This document shows positions 8,320 to 16,325 of a DNA stretch of 17,033 nucleotides, one piece after another (position 1 is the stretch's first letter; every line of letters begins with the position of its first letter). The stretch lies in the NCBI GenBank assembly GCA_012513125.1, contig JAAZCS010000187.1, forward strand, positions 1-17,033, written 5' to 3'. A model generated the notes under the pieces. The model saw only the letters and a list, made by a program, of their open reading frames with translations. It was not told the DNA's origin and searched no databases. The translations under genes and the position numbers were made by a program. The DNA comes from Treponema sp. Lineage in GTDB: Bacteria > Spirochaetota > Spirochaetia > Treponematales > Treponemataceae.

Positions 8320-9183
8320 ATGTTTAAAATTATCGAAAAAAAACAGCTTTCTAACGATGTTTTCTATATGAAAATAGAAGCTCCAGATGTAGCTCGCAAC
8401 CGAAAAGCTGGTCAATTTGTTATAGTTCAAGTTGATTCTGATTTTGGGGAAAGAATTCCTCTTACAATTGCTGACGCAGATCCAGAAAAAGGATGGGTTG
8501 CAATAGTATATCAAACTGTTGGTGCCACAACTTTCAAACTATCACAGAAAAATGTTAATGACAGCATTCCTACATTTTTAGGACCATTAGGACGCCCATC
8601 TAAAATTGAACGTTACGATGCTCCTGTTGTAATAATTGGTGGTGGAATTGGCGTTGCACCTTGCCATCCAATTGTACAAGCTCATAAAGCAATTGGAAAC
8701 AAAGTAATCTTCATTATGGGTGCAAGAAACAAAGATCTTCTAATTTTTGAAGATGAAATGAAAAAAGCAGCCGATGAACTGATTATTATGACAGATGACG
8801 GTTCAGCCGGAAGAAAAGGTCTTGTTACAGAACCATTAAAAGAACTTTGTGAATCACAATGTCCACCTGCAGAAGTAATTTCTATTGGTCCTCCAATAAT
8901 GATGAAATTCTGTTGCAAAACTGTTGAACCTTACAAAGTACCAATTACAGTTTCACTAAATACTATCATGATTGACGGAACAGGTATGTGCGGTGGTTGT
9001 CGTGTTAATATAGGTGGAGAAACAAAATTCGTTTGTGTTGACGGTCCAGAATTCGACGGTTCAAAAGTTGATTTTGATAATATGATGATGCGTATGAAAT
9101 CTTACAAAGCCAAAGAACAAGAAGATTTCCACAAATGCAAAATGTTAGCTCAAGCTGATGCCCTTGCATCTCAGAACAAATAA
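8320..9183 (+). CDS. nfnA: NfnA-type ferredoxin:NADP oxidoreductase subunit (FAD and [2Fe-2S])
   Basis: The 287-residue protein is the small subunit of NADH-dependent reduced ferredoxin:NADP oxidoreductase (Nfn), also annotated as sulfide dehydrogenase subunit SudB. It has a ferredoxin-reductase fold with the FAD-binding RIPLT at 45-49 and the NAD-binding GGGIGVAP at 107-114. A [2Fe-2S] site near the C-terminus has Cys224, Cys227 and Cys239 plus Asp219, the unusual Asp ligand known from Thermotoga NfnA. The family bifurcates electrons between NADH, ferredoxin and NADPH in the cytoplasm. The adjacent large-subunit gene, 42 bases downstream, supports this over dihydroorotate dehydrogenase PyrK, since no pyrD is nearby. 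AAGGA precedes the ATG by seven bases. Confidence 0.9.
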   Translation: MFKIIEKKQLSNDVFYMKIEAPDVARNRKAGQFVIVQVDSDFGERIPLTIADADPEKGWVAIVYQTVGATTFKLSQKNVNDSIPTFLGPLGRPSKIERYDAPVVIIGGGIGVAPCHPIVQAHKAIGNKVIFIMGARNKDLLIFEDEMKKAADELIIMTDDGSAGRKGLVTEPLKELCESQCPPAEVISIGPPIMMKFCCKTVEPYKVPITVSLNTIMIDGTGMCGGCRVNIGGETKFVCVDGPEFDGSKVDFDNMMMRMKSYKAKEQEDFHKCKMLAQADALASQNK

Positions 9184-9188
9184 TTTAG

Positions 9189-9220
9189 ATTTTATAGAGG
9201 ATTTTATAGAGGATTTTATA
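9189..9220 (+). repeat. 12-base tandem repeat carrying duplicate ribosome-binding sites
   Basis: ATTTTATAGAGG occurs at 9189-9200 and 9201-9212, followed by a partial copy ATTTTATA at 9213-9220. Each full copy ends in a Shine-Dalgarno-like AGAGG. The nearer one ends 13 bases before the ATG of the next gene, which is longer than usual. Confidence 0.9.
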
Positions 9221-9225
9221 ATCAA

Positions 9226-10710
9226 ATGAATAATGATGAATTAAATAAAATTGCAAAAGAAGAATATGCAAAAATTGAAGATAAAATAAAAAGTAGGACA
9301 TTAACCGCAAAAGACAAAAATGCTATCCCTCAAATGATAATGCCAACTCAAGACCCTAAAAAACGAGCTCGTTTGATGAGTGAAGTTGCACTAGGATATA
9401 CAAAAGAGATGGCTATTGTTGAAGCAAACAGATGTCTACAATGTAAAAAACCTTTTTGTGTTGAAGGTTGCCCTGTAAACATCGATATTCCAGGATTCAT
9501 TTCACAGATAGCTGTTGGAGAATTTGGAAAGGCAATCGACGTTATCAAAAGAACAAGTTTATTACCTGCAATTTGTGGTCGTGTTTGCCCTCAAGAAAAA
9601 CAATGTCAAGGAAAATGTACTGTTGGAAAAGTTTACAAAAGTGCAGAAAAAGCAGTATCAATAGGTCGTCTAGAAAGATTTGTTGCTGATTGGGAACGCG
9701 AAAATAACAAAGTAACATTACCTACAATTGCCCACAAAACAGGAAAAAAAGTTGCTGTTGTCGGATCAGGTCCCGCTGGATTAACAGTTGCAGCTGATTG
9801 TGCAAGAGCTGGTCACGATGTTACTGTTTTTGAAGCTTTCCACAAAGCTGGTGGAGTTATGATGTATGGAATTCCAGAATTCAGACTTCCTAAAAAAATT
9901 GTTCAAGATGAAATTGAAAATTTAACAAAAATAGGCGTAAAATTTGAAAACAATTTCTTAGTTGGAAGAACTGATACTCTCGACCAATTATTATCAGAAA
10001 AAGGATTTGATGCCGCATTTGTAGCTACAGGTGCCGGTCTTCCAAAATTCCTAAATATTCCAGGTGAAAATCTTATTGGTGTTTTCAGTGCAAACGAATA
10101 TCTAACTAGAGCTAACTTAATGAAAGCCTACGACAAAGAACATGCTGCAACTCCTTTATACGAAGCCAAACACATTTGCGTTGTTGGTGGCGGAAACGTA
10201 GCAATGGACGCAGCCAGAATGGGGCTTAGACTTGGTGCTGAGACAGTTAGCGTAATCTACAGACGAACACGCGACGAAATGCCAGCTCGTTCTGAAGAAA
10301 TTGTACACGCCGAAGAAGAAGGAATAGAATTCCGTTTCCTCGAAAATCCAATTGAAGTTATTGGCGACGAAAACGGCACTGTAAAAGCCGTAAAATGCTT
10401 GTACTATCAGCTTGGTGAACCAGATGCCTCTGGAAGAAGAAGCCCTGTAGAAATCAAGGGTAGCGAACATGAAGTTGAATGCGATGCTTTAATTGTTGCT
10501 CTCGGAAATGGAAGTAATCCACTACTAGTTCAAACAACAGAAGGTCTTGATGCTGATAAACGTGGACACATTATTGTTAATGAAAATCAAGCTACTAGCC
10601 ATGCAAAAGTATGGGCCGGTGGAGATATCGTTCTTGGTGCTGCAACAGTAATACTTGCCATGGGTGAAGGCCGAAAAGCTGCTGCAAGTATAAACGATTA
10701 CTTAAAATAG
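9226..10710 (+). CDS. nfnB: NfnB-type NADPH-dependent oxidoreductase, glutamate synthase small-subunit-like
   Basis: The 494-residue protein is GltD-like. An N-terminal double [4Fe-4S] domain has Cys70, 73, 78, 82 (CLQCKKPFC...GCP) and Cys117, 121, 127, 131. An FAD-binding Rossmann motif VVGSGPAGL lies at 178-186, and an NADPH-binding VVGGGNVAMDAARMG at 318-332. A GDI-type FAD motif (AGGDIVLGAAT) lies near the C-terminus. No glutamate synthase large subunit is present and the gene follows the NfnA-like gene, so it most likely forms the Nfn (SudA/SudB) complex rather than GOGAT. About 25 extra N-terminal residues, Lys-rich and probably helical, precede the usual start of the family. The name gltA is often given to this gene by homology. 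A strong terminator follows. Confidence 0.9.
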   Translation: MNNDELNKIAKEEYAKIEDKIKSRTLTAKDKNAIPQMIMPTQDPKKRARLMSEVALGYTKEMAIVEANRCLQCKKPFCVEGCPVNIDIPGFISQIAVGEFGKAIDVIKRTSLLPAICGRVCPQEKQCQGKCTVGKVYKSAEKAVSIGRLERFVADWERENNKVTLPTIAHKTGKKVAVVGSGPAGLTVAADCARAGHDVTVFEAFHKAGGVMMYGIPEFRLPKKIVQDEIENLTKIGVKFENNFLVGRTDTLDQLLSEKGFDAAFVATGAGLPKFLNIPGENLIGVFSANEYLTRANLMKAYDKEHAATPLYEAKHICVVGGGNVAMDAARMGLRLGAETVSVIYRRTRDEMPARSEEIVHAEEEGIEFRFLENPIEVIGDENGTVKAVKCLYYQLGEPDASGRRSPVEIKGSEHEVECDALIVALGNGSNPLLVQTTEGLDADKRGHIIVNENQATSHAKVWAGGDIVLGAATVILAMGEGRKAAASINDYLK

Positions 10711-10738
10711 TTATTTCCTAGAATTTAATTAAAATGAC

Positions 10739-10785
10739 AAAGAGTTCAATATTTAATCTTATTTGAATATTGAACTCTTTTTTTT
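10739..10785 (+). terminator. Rho-independent terminator after nfnB
   Basis: A perfect 15-base stem (10739-10753 with 10766-10780) encloses a 12-base loop, and the right arm runs into eight T (10778-10785). Because the left arm starts with AAA, it may also work in reverse, but there is no minus-strand gene immediately to the right. Confidence 0.93.
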
Positions 10786-10816
10786 ACTTTACCATCAACT
10801 CATTTTTAATAATTCC

Positions 10817-10822
10817 GATAAT
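10817..10822 (+). promoter_or_regulatory. Putative -10 box of the GerMN gene, leaderless spacing
   Basis: GATAAT (5/6 to TATAAT) lies at -12 to -7 relative to the ATG at 10829, so transcription would start on the ATG. A -35 box is weak: TCAACT (10795-10800) with a 16-base spacer is the best I see. A promoter here is expected because the nfnB terminator ends just upstream. Confidence 0.4.
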
Positions 10823-10828
10823 TATTAT

Positions 10829-11620
10829 ATGTCAACAAAAAAAAGAAATAGTGGTTTAGCGTTAGCCTGCTGCATTTTAGTAGCATTGATTATTTTTATC
10901 ATTTTTCTTGTTAAGAAAGATACTATTATTACAAATTTAAAAGATACAGCTTTTTTTGATCGAGTCTTTGGAAAAACTCCCGAATTCGTGGAAAATCATC
11001 AGAGTGCGAAAACAACAGAACAAATTGATTTAAAAAATGACTCAATTATTATTGATATACAACCAGAAGAAACAAAAACAACTATTACAGAGCAAAACAA
11101 AATAAACGATTCTACCCCTTCAATTACAAAAAACACAGAAGAAGTTGAATCAACTAAAACAAAAGAAAAAAATCAAACCAAACCAGATGTTCCTACAACA
11201 AATATCAAACTTTATTTTATAAACATAGATTCAGACGGTTCTGTAATCAGAAAACAAATCACACGTTCTGTTGCAAAAAACGACTCACCATTAACAACAG
11301 CACTCAAACTTCTGCTTGAAGGACCTAATTCAACTTCTTCTTCAGAAAAGAATTGCATTACGTTAATTCCTAAAAACACAAAACTTTTAAGTGCCAGAGT
11401 TCAAGATAGAACAGCTTATTTAAATTTCAATGAGAATTTTGAATTTAATGAAGTCGGAATTGAAGGTTACATAGGACAATTGATGCAAATCGTTTACACA
11501 TCTACTGAATTTTCAACAGTAGACAGTGTTCAATTCCTAATCGACGGAAATAAGAAAGATTATCTTGGAAGCGAAGGTCAATGGATTGGCTCTCCACTTT
11601 CAAGAGCAAGCTTTAATTAG
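10829..11620 (+). CDS. Membrane-anchored GerMN-domain protein
   Basis: I start at the ATG at 10829; an upstream in-frame TTG at 10763 lies inside the nfnB terminator and would add residues before the membrane anchor. The 263-residue product has a short Lys-rich N-terminus, one transmembrane segment (about 9-28), a polar Lys/Glu/Thr linker (about 30-122) and a C-terminal GerMN domain (about 124-250). The domain shows the usual features: IKLYFIN first strand, TTALKLLLEGP, LLSARVQDRTAYLNFNENF, and the closing VDSVQFLIDG. GerM is known from spore-formers, but the domain is widespread in cell-envelope proteins of non-sporulating bacteria; its ligand is unknown. The domain should face the periplasm. 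There is no Shine-Dalgarno. The last eight bases overlap the 3' end of the convergent gene. Confidence 0.87.
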   Translation: MSTKKRNSGLALACCILVALIIFIIFLVKKDTIITNLKDTAFFDRVFGKTPEFVENHQSAKTTEQIDLKNDSIIIDIQPEETKTTITEQNKINDSTPSITKNTEEVESTKTKEKNQTKPDVPTTNIKLYFINIDSDGSVIRKQITRSVAKNDSPLTTALKLLLEGPNSTSSSEKNCITLIPKNTKLLSARVQDRTAYLNFNENFEFNEVGIEGYIGQLMQIVYTSTEFSTVDSVQFLIDGNKKDYLGSEGQWIGSPLSRASFN

Positions 11621-12704
11621 TTTTGTATGATTTTACAATTTTGTCATAATATGATTTATCTTTGCAATATTGATCATAATAAGTAGACATCGACAACACT
11701 AATACATTTGAGTTATCTTGTTTTGTGAATTTATATACTGAATGAATATAATTTTTTTTGGCAATAACACACGAATCTATTGTCACCTTATATCCATTCT
11801 CTTCTTCAACAATCACCATGTTTTGAAAATCAGAATACATTCCATCAACACTTTCAGTCATTCTTCTAATCAAAGAACACAAATCATTATTTTTATCTTT
11901 ATATTGATGAGGTAATTCAAGCAACACTAAAAAAGACTCATCACCAAAAGTCCAGCTATTTTCAGTTTGTTGAAGCCAATTCTCATCCAAACTTACTTCT
12001 TGCTTTTCATTAAACGCAAATTTTACTATTTTTTTTGACTTTATTTTTTGAGTTTTCTTAGCAGTCGTTTGTTCTGTAAAACCTACAAATTTATTAAATG
12101 AAACATCATTAGAAGAATAAATTTTTCCTGTTGTGCAACACTCAAACAGTGATTTATTTTCAAAATCAACAATGGATTTTATATTAAAAACAGGAACAGT
12201 ATTATCAAATTTAATCTTAACATTGCCACCAAATTGAACAAAATCTTGAGAAATCTCATTTTTGCCCAATGAAACTACAGTTCCAGCTTTTATTCTTCTT
12301 GCTGAAAATTCATATAACAAATCATGAAGATAATTCAAAATTGTAACATCATCCGTATCTGGCATAATTGTTGAAACAACTTCTTCACCAGTCATATTCC
12401 AATAATCACTTTCAGAATCAACTGTTACATAAAATGAAATTTCTTTTTCAGGCAATTTTTTTTCAGAATCAGACGGAGCATAGTATCTAATTTGGTAAGT
12501 ATTTTCATCGTAAAATAAAAATCCCACATACGCTACTCTTTCAAAACTGTAATCTCTATAGTAGACATATTCACCACTTGAATCTTCAATTTCTCTTTTT
12601 ATTCCAGGCAAGGCAAATAACGAAAAACAAGTAAAAAACAATATACAAAATGAACTAATTCTTTTAAAACCACTGTTTCTACTATTATTCTTTTTAAAAT
12701 TCAT
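11613..12704 (-). CDS. Exported protein of unknown function
   Basis: I choose the ATG at 12704 because GGAG (12711-12714) sits six bases upstream and the signal peptide then starts properly; a GTG at 12731 would add nine residues. The 363-residue product has a basic N-terminus, a hydrophobic core (FCILFFTCFSLFALP, about 19-33) and a likely cleavage site after ALP or nearby. The rest is soluble, acidic and aromatic-rich, with no motif I recognise. A basic stretch with several Lys (KKTQKIKSKK) sits mid-protein. It follows proS by 55 bases and may be its distal operon partner. A possible TATAAA box overlaps the proS stop. There is no terminator hairpin at its 3' end, where it overlaps the GerMN gene by eight bases. 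Confidence 0.8.
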   Translation of the reverse strand: MNFKKNNSRNSGFKRISSFCILFFTCFSLFALPGIKREIEDSSGEYVYYRDYSFERVAYVGFLFYDENTYQIRYYAPSDSEKKLPEKEISFYVTVDSESDYWNMTGEEVVSTIMPDTDDVTILNYLHDLLYEFSARRIKAGTVVSLGKNEISQDFVQFGGNVKIKFDNTVPVFNIKSIVDFENKSLFECCTTGKIYSSNDVSFNKFVGFTEQTTAKKTQKIKSKKIVKFAFNEKQEVSLDENWLQQTENSWTFGDESFLVLLELPHQYKDKNNDLCSLIRRMTESVDGMYSDFQNMVIVEEENGYKVTIDSCVIAKKNYIHSVYKFTKQDNSNVLVLSMSTYYDQYCKDKSYYDKIVKSYKTN

Positions 12705-12759
12705 CAAAAACTCCAAATTTACACTTCTCACTGTTCACTCTTGCCCAAACTATTTTATA

Positions 12760-14574
12760 CTAATTTAATTTTTTTAATTCTTCTTTAATAATATCATTAG
12801 TTTTTTCAACTACGCTTTCATATGGAACTAATTCCACATTTCCATTAGTTCTTATTTTCAACTCTACATTTGGAAGATTCTTATCACCAACAACAATTCT
12901 TATTGGGAAACCAATCAAATCAGCATCTTTAAACTTTACACCTGGACGTTCATTTCTATCATCCAAAAGAACTTCAACACCAATATCTGTCAATTTATTG
13001 TAAATTTCATCAGATACTTCTTTCATTTTTCCATCATATTTTACAGGAACAATCACAACTTGATATGGTGCAGTACTCATAGTCCAGCAAATTCCATCGT
13101 CATCATGATGTTCTTCAATTACAGAAGCTAAAGTTCTATCCAAACCGATTCCATAACATCCCATAATTGGAGTTTTATACTTTCCGTTTTCATCCAAATA
13201 AGTAACATTCATTGTTTTTGTGTACTTTGAACCTAATTTGAAAATATGACCCAATTCGTTGCCTTTTTTACTGTAGAATTCTGCCCCACAGTCAGGACAC
13301 TTGTCCCCAGGAACTACAACCCTAACATCAGCAGTCATAAATGACTCAAAATCTCTTTGTGGTTCAACATGAATATTATCGTAATCCTTTGTTCCACCGC
13401 CTGTTACAGTATCATGCAAATTTTTCACACTTTCATCTGCAATCAGTGGTAACTTTGTCAATCCAACAGGTCCAACAAATCCATGAGGAGCACCTGAATA
13501 TTCTATTACTTCTTCTTCATTTGCTAACTCAACATCACTTGCCTTTAAACAAGCAGACAATTTTGTCTCACTAACATCCAAATCACCACGAATTGCAACA
13601 GCAACAAAACTTACAGGATAAAAAGGAACAGCAACATCTTTTGATTCCAGTTTGAAAGCTTTTCCACCAGGGGCATTGCTAAAATCAATTGAACTATTAT
13701 AAACTTTATACACAAGTACTTTTATAAATTGCCTAGCCGACATTTTGAAGAATTCTTCCATTTGTGCAATTGTTTCCACTCCAGGACAATGAACTTTTTC
13801 AATTACCTTATCAGTTTTCACTAATGGATTTCCATTCAAATCTGTGGCAACGTCTTCTTTACAAGTCGCTTTTTCAACATTTGCAGCATATCCACATTTT
13901 GGACACAAAATTAATGTATCGTCACCAACTTCACTTTCAACCATGAACTCTTCAGAACCAGAACCGCCCATTGCACCTGTATCCGCTTTTACAGAAATTG
14001 TCGACAATCCCAATCTTTTAAATATTTTTCTATATGCTTAAGCACATTTGTCATATGATTCATCAAGTGATTTCTGATCAGCATCAAAAGAATAAGCGTC
14101 CATCATCGTAAATTCACGACCGCGCATCACTCCATAACGAGGACGAATTTCATCACGATATTTTGTATTGATTTGATATGCAATAATTGGCAATTGTTTA
14201 TAGCTTGAAAGCCCATCTCTAATTAGTGCAGTAAAAGCCTCTTCCGCAGTAGGACTAACAACCATATCCTGACCGCCTCGGTTTGTAGCCTTTAACATTT
14301 CATTGCCCATAGTTTCCCAACGTCCACTTTCTTTCCAAATGTCACCGGGAACAATTACTGTTGGTTTAATTTCAAGAAGACCGGCGTTATCTAATTCCTC
14401 ACGAATTATGTTCTCAATTTTTCGAAACGCTCGTAATCCCAACGGCATGTATGAATAAAGACCGTTTCCTAGTTTTCGAATAAGACCAGAACGCATCATC
14501 AATTTATGACTTGCAATAACGGCATCAGATGGAGATTCTCTAAGAGTAGAGATAATAGTTTTTGTTGCTTTCAT
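12760..14574 (-). pseudogene. proS: Prolyl-tRNA synthetase, interrupted by an in-frame TAA stop
   Basis: Read through, this is a 604-codon bacterial-type ProRS, which charges tRNA-Pro with proline. The part before the stop (14574-14038, 178 residues) holds class II motif 1 (about 36-64) and motif 2 (RDEIRPRYGVMRGREF, 140-155). After codon 179 (TAA, 14040-14038) the same frame continues AYRKIFKRLGL, which matches the family. The remainder holds the PADTGAMGGSGSEE-like segment, the YbaK-type insertion (editing) domain (about 225-410), motif 3 (GCYGIGLDR, near 472-480) and the C-terminal anticodon-binding domain. The three codons Cys-Ala-stop replace the usual Met-Tyr-x before AY, so either a nonsense change or two compensating one-base shifts could explain it. 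An in-frame TTG at 14013 would restart only the C-terminal 417 residues, without motifs 1 and 2. There is no Shine-Dalgarno at the first ATG. Because ProRS is essential, a sequence error, recoding or a second copy elsewhere must be considered. Confidence 0.9.
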
Positions 14575-14580
14575 AATTTT

Positions 14581-14609
14581 ATTTTATCTTATTTCAAAAA
14601 AGATTTAAA
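14581..14609 (-). promoter_or_regulatory. Putative promoter of proS, leaderless spacing
   Basis: On the minus strand, TTTAAA (14604-14609), 17 bases and TAAAAT (14581-14586) match consensus 4/6 and 5/6. The -10-like box lies at -12 to -7 before the ATG at 14574. The region is so AT-rich that chance matches are likely; the lack of a Shine-Dalgarno is the supporting point. Confidence 0.35.
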
Positions 14610-14615
14610 GAGATT

Positions 14616-15350
14616 CTATTTTCTTAATACACAAACAATTCTGTCAGTTTCTATTGAATAAGGTGTCTTTTTATAATCATTATAAAATTCGACAGACGAA
14701 TATTTTACTTCTTTTGCAATTTTTTCAATTGTTTCTTTTGTAACAGGATAAATTTGTCGATTTGTTACTACTTTTGTATTGTTATTCTTTGAATTAATCA
14801 AAGTTTCCCACAAATAATATATTTCATTTTCTCTAGTAACAGATGATTCCATGCAAATACGTGAACTTTTTCGTTCAGGCAGAACTATTTTATCTGATAA
14901 CAAATCATATTTAGAAAAATTAGCTACTTCAATAATAAAAATACCATTTTCTTTTAATAACATTTTTACATCAAACAAAAATTTCTTCAGCAATGTAATA
15001 TTATTTATTATTAAAATTCTGCTATTAATACATAAAGCAATATTAAAATAATCACAGCCCAAATATCTTGCAATATCAATTGTAGCAATATTAAAAACAT
15101 GTACATTATTTTCTTTATTCAATTTATTTGAATTAGCGATTCGCGAAAACTCACTAAAAGTATCAGTAGCGGTTATATCAAATCCATTTGTAAAAAGGGA
15201 AGTTGAAAATAAATTTGGTCCCGCTTCTATTTCAATCATTTTTACAGGCTTTGAAACCCCCGAAACTGATTCCAACACCATTGTTTTCAAGTCTTCATTT
15301 ATTGGATAAAGCTCGTTAAAATATTCGATAAACTTTTCTATAAAAAACAT
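14616..15350 (-). CDS. Class I SAM-dependent methyltransferase-like protein
   Basis: The 244-residue protein shows the order of a Rossmann-type methyltransferase: first strand and loop MIEIEAGPNLFSTSLF (about 38-53), an acidic end of strand two in GFDITATD (about 56-63), DYFNIALCINSRILII (about 99-114) as strand four, and LKENGIFIIEVANFSKYD (about 132-149) as strand five. Motif I is unusual: the canonical GxGxG-like loop reads EAGPN. The substrate is unknown; small-molecule, tRNA and protein methylation are all possible. The ATG follows the ricT stop by nine bases, with AAAGG overlapping the ricT end, so it is translated from the same mRNA. proS starts 41 bases downstream. Confidence 0.75.
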   Translation of the reverse strand: MFFIEKFIEYFNELYPINEDLKTMVLESVSGVSKPVKMIEIEAGPNLFSTSLFTNGFDITATDTFSEFSRIANSNKLNKENNVHVFNIATIDIARYLGCDYFNIALCINSRILIINNITLLKKFLFDVKMLLKENGIFIIEVANFSKYDLLSDKIVLPERKSSRICMESSVTRENEIYYLWETLINSKNNNTKVVTNRQIYPVTKETIEKIAKEVKYSSVEFYNDYKKTPYSIETDRIVCVLRK

Positions 15351-15359
15351 TTTCTGCCT

Positions 15360-16280
15360 TTAATTTATTCTCCATCTATCATTTTCTTTAATAAATCTCT
15401 TTGCATTCACTTCAAGCACACGCCCATCTTCTCCAAAAAGCTTAACCATTGATGTAAGAGGATTCACTTCTGTTATTTTAAAACTTGTCCCGTCATAATT
15501 TATTCTTAAACCTTCAGGTGGCAATTTTTTTTGTGCTTCATTATACCAGTCGTATTCGTATGAAAGACAACACAAAAGCCTTCCACATTGTCCAGATATT
15601 TTCATTGAATTTAGAGACAAATTCTGTTCTTTTGCCATCTTTATTGATACAGGACGAAGTTTATCCGAGACTGAATGGCAACAAAATGGTTTTCCACAAA
15701 CTCCCAATCCGCCAGTAATCCTAGATTCATCTCTAACACCAATTTGTCTTAATTCAATTCTCATTTTAAAAATTGAAACTAAATCTTTTACCAATTCACG
15801 AAAGTCAACTCGGTTATCTGAACTAAAAAAGAATAAAATTTTCTGTTCCTCAAAAAGAAAATGAGTTGTTATCAATTTCATATCTAACTTATGAGCAGCA
15901 ACTTTTTCCTTAAAAATTGGATACGCTTCTTTTTCTTTTTGAATTAGTTCTTGTCTTTTTTCTAAATCAACTTGATCTGCTTTTCTTTCAATTGTAACAA
16001 TATCAGACTGTTTAATTCCAATAGGTCTTTGAGCCTGTCCAAGAACTAAAGCTAAATCTTTTCCATATTTCGTTTGTATAATTACAAAATCTTTTGCATG
16101 TAAATCAAAATTCTTAGGATTCTTTGCATATACAGTTTCACAACAATACTCTAACTTTAGATGAAACAATGGCTGATTAATTACCAAACTCTCACTTTCA
16201 TTATCACAAGAATCCCCATCTTCCAACGAAGACAAATTTATATTTTCATCATCAATATCATTCTCAAATATATCACTCAT
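15360..16280 (-). CDS. ricT: RicT/YaaT-like PSP1 domain protein
   Basis: The 306-residue protein has an acidic N-terminal tail (about 1-34) and a PSP1/RicT core (about 38-306). Six Cys form two CxxxxCC groups, C195/C200/C201 (GVCGKPFCC) and C232/C237/C238 (QCGRLLCC), the hallmark of RicT (YaaT), where Cys residues help bind [4Fe-4S] clusters. The segment FFSSDNRVDFRELVKDL (about 151-167) is also typical. In Bacillus, RicT acts with RicA and RicF in mRNA maturation with RNase Y and in sporulation/biofilm control. No RicA or RicF gene is visible here, so the partner set may differ. In Bacillus yaaR lies close to yaaT, and the YaaR-family gene is directly upstream here too, 25 bases away. AAGGAA lies about seven bases before the ATG. 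Confidence 0.92.
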   Translation of the reverse strand: MSDIFENDIDDENINLSSLEDGDSCDNESESLVINQPLFHLKLEYCCETVYAKNPKNFDLHAKDFVIIQTKYGKDLALVLGQAQRPIGIKQSDIVTIERKADQVDLEKRQELIQKEKEAYPIFKEKVAAHKLDMKLITTHFLFEEQKILFFFSSDNRVDFRELVKDLVSIFKMRIELRQIGVRDESRITGGLGVCGKPFCCHSVSDKLRPVSIKMAKEQNLSLNSMKISGQCGRLLCCLSYEYDWYNEAQKKLPPEGLRINYDGTSFKITEVNPLTSMVKLFGEDGRVLEVNAKRFIKENDRWRIN

Positions 16281-16296
16281 ATGTAATTCCTTTTTT

Positions 16297-16325
16297 AGTA
16301 TAAAATTATGATTGCATTAAGTCTA
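16297..16325 (-). promoter_or_regulatory. Possible internal promoter before ricT
   Basis: On the minus strand, TAGACT (16320-16325), 17 bases and TATACT (16297-16302) match consensus 4/6 and 5/6. It overlaps the end of the yaaR-like gene and would start transcripts near 16290, which cuts into the ricT ribosome-binding site, so it may be weakly used or fortuitous. Confidence 0.35.

Noticed and set aside
10763..10828. Upstream in-frame TTG start extending the GerMN protein by 22 residues
   Set aside because: It lies inside the nfnB terminator hairpin, has no Shine-Dalgarno, and would put a second hydrophobic stretch ahead of the membrane anchor. The ATG at 10829 has a -10-like box at the right distance.
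12705..12731. Upstream GTG start for the exported protein of unknown function
   Set aside because: It places acidic and polar residues before the signal peptide and has no Shine-Dalgarno, whereas GGAG stands six bases before the ATG at 12704.
13341..14041. Plus-strand open frames of 60-77 codons opposite proS
   Set aside because: They are antisense shadows, rich in Gln, His and Leu, with no start signals; the minus-strand ProRS reading is clear.
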